From an uncultured Rhizobiaceae group bacterium (GTDB lineage Bacteria > Pseudomonadota > Alphaproteobacteria > Rhizobiales > Rhizobiaceae), in the NCBI GenBank assembly GCA_938030645.1, contig CALHHQ010000083.1, positions 1 through 8,713 on the forward strand: DNA of 8,713 nucleotides, written 5' to 3'. Below the pieces are notes generated by a model. The model was not told the origin of the DNA. It saw only the letters and a list, made by a program, of their open reading frames with translations, and did no database searches. The position numbers were made by a program, and so were the translations under genes. Below are positions 6,488 to 8,713 of this stretch, in pieces. Each line of letters opens with the position of its first letter. Position 1 is the first letter of the stretch.

Positions 6488-7525
6488 CTATCCTGCCAGT
6501 TCTGGATGCTCATAAGCTTTAGGGTAACTCATGGGATGAAAAGGTCCCAAGGGAATGACATTGTTCCAAGATCGCCCAAAGTAACCCTGACGACAGTGAA
6601 TGAGAGAATTACTTTCTGCGACACCCGGTAAAGCGTAAACACGACACAACCAGCGCCAAAGGTTTGGATAATCGAGAATTTTCGCGCCATTCAGCTTCAT
6701 ACGCACATAATAGACCGGATCGTGCCGATAAAGCGTTGGGAACAGGCGCAAATCCGCTTCCGTGAATTGTTCACCTGTGAGAAACGGTCGATCATCGCTG
6801 GCCAATCGCTGCTCCAATTGATTGAGCGTGTCGAAGTATTTTTCAAATGCCTCTGCGTAAACGGATTGATCCGATGAAAACCCAGCTTTGTAGGCCCCAT
6901 TGTTAATCCCTTTGTAAATCTGCTCGTTCAGCGAATCAATTTCATGCCGTATTTCCGCATTGCTGTTCCCTTGAGGGTACAAATCTGGTCGATCTTGGTC
7001 CGCCAATGAACTCCCCAATGCCGTTGCTTGTTCATTGAGCATGCGAACAATTTCGGCGCTTTCATTGGTGACAATGCGCTTGCTTTTCTTGTCGTAAAGA
7101 ATTGGCACGCTGGCTTCTGAAGATCCTTCAACTTCATAGATTTGTTTTGCCAAACGAAACTGCTGACCCGTGGCGGTTTCAAGCGTGCACTCGGAGAGCT
7201 TCTCCCCCGTTAGCGTGGCTATACGGTTTGGATTGAACTCCCAACGATTGGCTTCAATAGGGTCATCTTCAGTCGTTCTGCTGGGAAAAGCTACATCCAT
7301 TGTGATGCTGTTCTGCAGGCCAAGAAGATTTCGTGCCAGCGTCACGCGATGACACCAAGGGCAATTTAGCGCCACGAAAAGATGATAGCGGTTTGGTTCC
7401 GCAGGAAAATCAGGGTCTTCGCCCAAGACACTGCGAAAGCCACTAACGCCACGCACGAACTCCCCTTTTGCACGCCTTGCTGCGGCATCGGTTTGTGCTT
7501 CTTCTTTGGATGTATCGACCGGCAT
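6488..7525 (-). CDS. Second glutathionyl-hydroquinone reductase-like protein (Xi-class GST), CPWC type
   Basis: This 345-residue cytoplasmic protein has the same two-domain plan as the enzyme at 1615-2601 but is clearly divergent. The N-terminal thioredoxin-like domain has YHLFVALNCPWCHRVTLARN, with C55-P56-W57-C58 (codons at 7352-7363). The first cysteine is the expected catalytic thiol of glutathionyl-hydroquinone reductases; the second makes a CxxC pair that the paralogue lacks. A longer insert precedes VPILYDKKSKRIVTNESAEI, the cis-proline and glutathione-binding region. The C-terminal helical domain has INNGAYKAGFSSDQSVYAEA, FTEADLRLFPTLYRHDPVYY and HCRQGYFGRSW. The expected reaction is glutathione-dependent reduction of glutathionyl adducts. 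With two cysteines, a disulfide-based thiol-transferase activity is an alternative. A strong AGAGGTGAG Shine-Dalgarno sequence sets the start. It lies 36 bases downstream of the globin-like gene, probably in one operon with it. Confidence 0.9.
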   Translation of the reverse strand: MPVDTSKEEAQTDAAARRAKGEFVRGVSGFRSVLGEDPDFPAEPNRYHLFVALNCPWCHRVTLARNLLGLQNSITMDVAFPSRTTEDDPIEANRWEFNPNRIATLTGEKLSECTLETATGQQFRLAKQIYEVEGSSEASVPILYDKKSKRIVTNESAEIVRMLNEQATALGSSLADQDRPDLYPQGNSNAEIRHEIDSLNEQIYKGINNGAYKAGFSSDQSVYAEAFEKYFDTLNQLEQRLASDDRPFLTGEQFTEADLRLFPTLYRHDPVYYVRMKLNGAKILDYPNLWRWLCRVYALPGVAESNSLIHCRQGYFGRSWNNVIPLGPFHPMSYPKAYEHPELAG

Positions 7526-7529
7526 TCAA

Positions 7530-7538
7530 CTCACCTCT
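7530..7538 (-). promoter_or_regulatory. Strong ribosome binding site of the CPWC-type reductase
   Basis: On the minus strand, AGAGGTGAG lies four bases before the ATG at 7525. It is the best Shine-Dalgarno match in the window. It sits inside the 36-base gap after the globin-like gene, consistent with efficient translation from a shared message. Confidence 0.65.
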
Positions 7539-7561
7539 GCGCCAACTTGATTGTGCTTTGC

Positions 7562-8272
7562 TTACAAGCTTAGGGCCTTGTTCACCAATTCGCTTTTCTC
7601 GGTGAATGAACTCACGTCCACTCCCCTGCTCTTAAGCCCTTCTTTCAGATCCTCTACCGATAGAGCCTCAACTGCATCGCTGGTCATATTCATAAAATTG
7701 ATCTTGCGCTTGAACGGTTGGTTGGTTTCGCCAAAAGTCTCTTTGTTTTCGAAGTTGAATTCTTGGGCATATTTCTCAAAAAAATGAGTGAGAAATGTAT
7801 TGATACTGATTCTCACGCGAGGGTCATCGGTCATGTGAGTTTGGGTGTTGTCTAGCGTCTCCACCATCAACTTGACCCAGCGCTTCGCACCCTTTTCGTT
7901 CATCAGTTGAATAGCGTTGTGGGTGTGATGAAAATTCAACCTGAAATCAGCGCCGTGATAGTAAGGACCACCGCCCATAACATCGAGCCACATAGCTGCC
8001 TGCGTATTGATGTGGTGATTGAGTGGCCCAACATGTGCAAACACGGATGTGAACCACTCTTCATCTTGAAAGACTCGTTTGTAGAAATCAGCGACAATTT
8101 GCACAACGCGGTCTTTGCCCAACACTGAGTTCAACTGCCAAAACTGAATAGGTTTTGTGTCGTCATTGGGCGCAGACAAAGAGATGATCTCCGCCACGCG
8201 GTGCGCATTTTCTGGAAGCAATTTCCTGGTGATCGCCGACGAGATGTATTTCTCACGCGTGCTTTCGGTCAT
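7562..8272 (-). CDS. Truncated-haemoglobin-like protein with a C-terminal SAP-like domain
   Basis: From the ATG at 8272 the product is 236 residues. A globin of the truncated (2/2) type covers about 45-165. FWQLNSVLGKDRVV opens it; ADFYKRVF supplies the FY pair of helix B; then come MWLDVMGGGPYYHG, the candidate proximal histidine in RLNFHHTHN (H115, H116 or H118), and RWVKLMVETL with W132 at the position of the G8 tryptophan of group II and III proteins. A linker at about 166-199 leads to VEALSVEDLKEGLKSRGVDV and SSFTEKSELV (about 201-230), which resembles the SAP-like helix-loop-helix seen at the C-terminus of MANF/ARMET-type proteins. Haem binding and a role with oxygen, nitric oxide or peroxide are family inference. 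The start is uncertain: TTG codons at 8320 and 8317 follow a good GAAGGA and would add 16 or 15 residues, and a TTG at 8365 would add 31. Confidence 0.75.
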   Translation of the reverse strand: MTESTREKYISSAITRKLLPENAHRVAEIISLSAPNDDTKPIQFWQLNSVLGKDRVVQIVADFYKRVFQDEEWFTSVFAHVGPLNHHINTQAAMWLDVMGGGPYYHGADFRLNFHHTHNAIQLMNEKGAKRWVKLMVETLDNTQTHMTDDPRVRISINTFLTHFFEKYAQEFNFENKETFGETNQPFKRKINFMNMTSDAVEALSVEDLKEGLKSRGVDVSSFTEKSELVNKALSL

Positions 8273-8326
8273 ATATCCATTTCTGGTGGGAAAGCTCGGA
8301 TAGGCATATTTGTTCAACAAAACACA

Positions 8327-8332
8327 TCCTTC
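8327..8332 (-). promoter_or_regulatory. Shine-Dalgarno-like GAAGGA before alternative TTG starts of the globin gene
   Basis: On the minus strand, GAAGGA lies six bases before an in-frame TTG at 8320 and nine before a second TTG at 8317. The first in-frame ATG (8272) has only a weak TGGA in front of it. This makes a 15- or 16-residue N-terminal extension plausible. Confidence 0.4.
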
Positions 8333-8386
8333 AAACGTGTTGGACTGTTGGAGCAATTGGTTCAAGAACTGCCAGCACAGCAGGTT

Positions 8387-8713
8387 TTACAATTGAGATA
8401 GGACGATTTTTCTCACAGTATCCGTCGCTTCTTCCACGGGTGAATGGCCGACGCCTTTTAGAATGTGAAGTTCAACTTTGTCTTCGATTGCTTTGGCCTG
8501 TGAAACGGGCAGTACTTGGTCATCTTCGCCCCAGATAACTGTGATTGGATATGGACCTTTCAGCACATCATCCACCGGCAACATGCCTTGTTTGCCATCG
8601 CTTCCCAAACCGCCGCCAATTTTCACCAATGCATCAACCGCACCCGTTTTTGAACGTGCTTCGAACTGAAAGTCGATCATCTTTTCAGGAATCTCAAATG
8701 AAGGGCCAAAGAA
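8387..8713 (-). CDS. Alpha/beta hydrolase, C-terminal part (5' end outside window)
   Basis: The frame is open to the window edge, so only the last 108 residues are seen; the ATG at 8680 is internal, since in-frame codons upstream read FFGPSFEIPEK. The fragment carries the last two members of the catalytic triad of an alpha/beta hydrolase: aspartate in ITVIWGEDDQVLPVSQA and histidine in LHILKGVGHSPVEEA. The nucleophile elbow lies outside the window. The spacing and the GEDD-x-x-P and GxGHxP wording resemble hydrolases such as the C-terminal domain of acetoin-dehydrogenase E2-like proteins and other small-ester hydrolases. The substrate cannot be told. Its TAA stop (8387-8389) lies upstream of the globin-like gene on the same strand and in the same frame, suggesting they are cotranscribed. 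Confidence 0.85.
   Translation of the reverse strand, partial: FFGPSFEIPEKMIDFQFEARSKTGAVDALVKIGGGLGSDGKQGMLPVDDVLKGPYPITVIWGEDDQVLPVSQAKAIEDKVELHILKGVGHSPVEEATDTVRKIVLSQL

Noticed and set aside
7562..8713. Hydrolase and globin as one gene split by a nonsense mutation
   Set aside because: The hydrolase ends normally shortly after its catalytic histidine, and the globin part has its own plausible starts. Sharing a frame has a one-in-three chance.

Overview
The window reads as chromosomal DNA from an alphaproteobacterium, most likely of the Hyphomicrobiales (Rhizobiales). The evidence is moderate GC, several proteins whose wording matches families I know mainly from that order (the C-terminal part of a large amidotransferase-like membrane protein, a tail-anchored protein with a DRRFDFGITHGD block, a YcbB-like L,D-transpeptidase), and mixed Shine-Dalgarno quality. 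The genus cannot be fixed from sequence alone. No rRNA, tRNA, CRISPR array, insertion sequence, phage gene or clear intrinsic terminator was seen. Coding density is high; the longest gap without a gene is about 220 bases (1395-1614).

Left part (1-4075). The window opens inside a plus-strand membrane protein gene (2-826). It is followed by a converging YhbS-like GNAT acetyltransferase (837-1394, minus), a glutathionyl-hydroquinone reductase with a CPWA active site (1615-2601, plus), a NUDIX hydrolase (2609-3100, minus) and a calcineurin-like metallophosphoesterase (3167-4075, plus). Strand alternates gene by gene, so these are probably single transcription units. The three convergent pairs in the window are separated by only 7 to 17 bases. 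The divergent NUDIX/phosphoesterase pair shares a 66-base promoter region, and a perfect 7-bp dyad there covers the phosphoesterase start codon.

Right part (4093-8713). All five genes lie on the minus strand. In transcription order they are the C-terminal part of an alpha/beta hydrolase (cut by the window edge), a truncated-haemoglobin-like protein with a C-terminal SAP-like domain, a second glutathionyl-hydroquinone-reductase-like protein with a CPWC active site, a periplasmic YcbB-type L,D-transpeptidase, and a conserved tail-anchored protein of unknown function. The hydrolase, globin and reductase genes are spaced closely enough to be one operon. The transpeptidase has a possible promoter of its own.

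The most unusual item is the globin plus SAP-like fusion (7562-8272) next to a thiol-dependent reductase. With two hydroquinone-reductase paralogues on opposite strands, the window has a theme of redox and electrophile handling. That theme is inference; the rest is ordinary housekeeping, namely cell-wall cross-linking, nucleotide hydrolysis and acetyl transfer.
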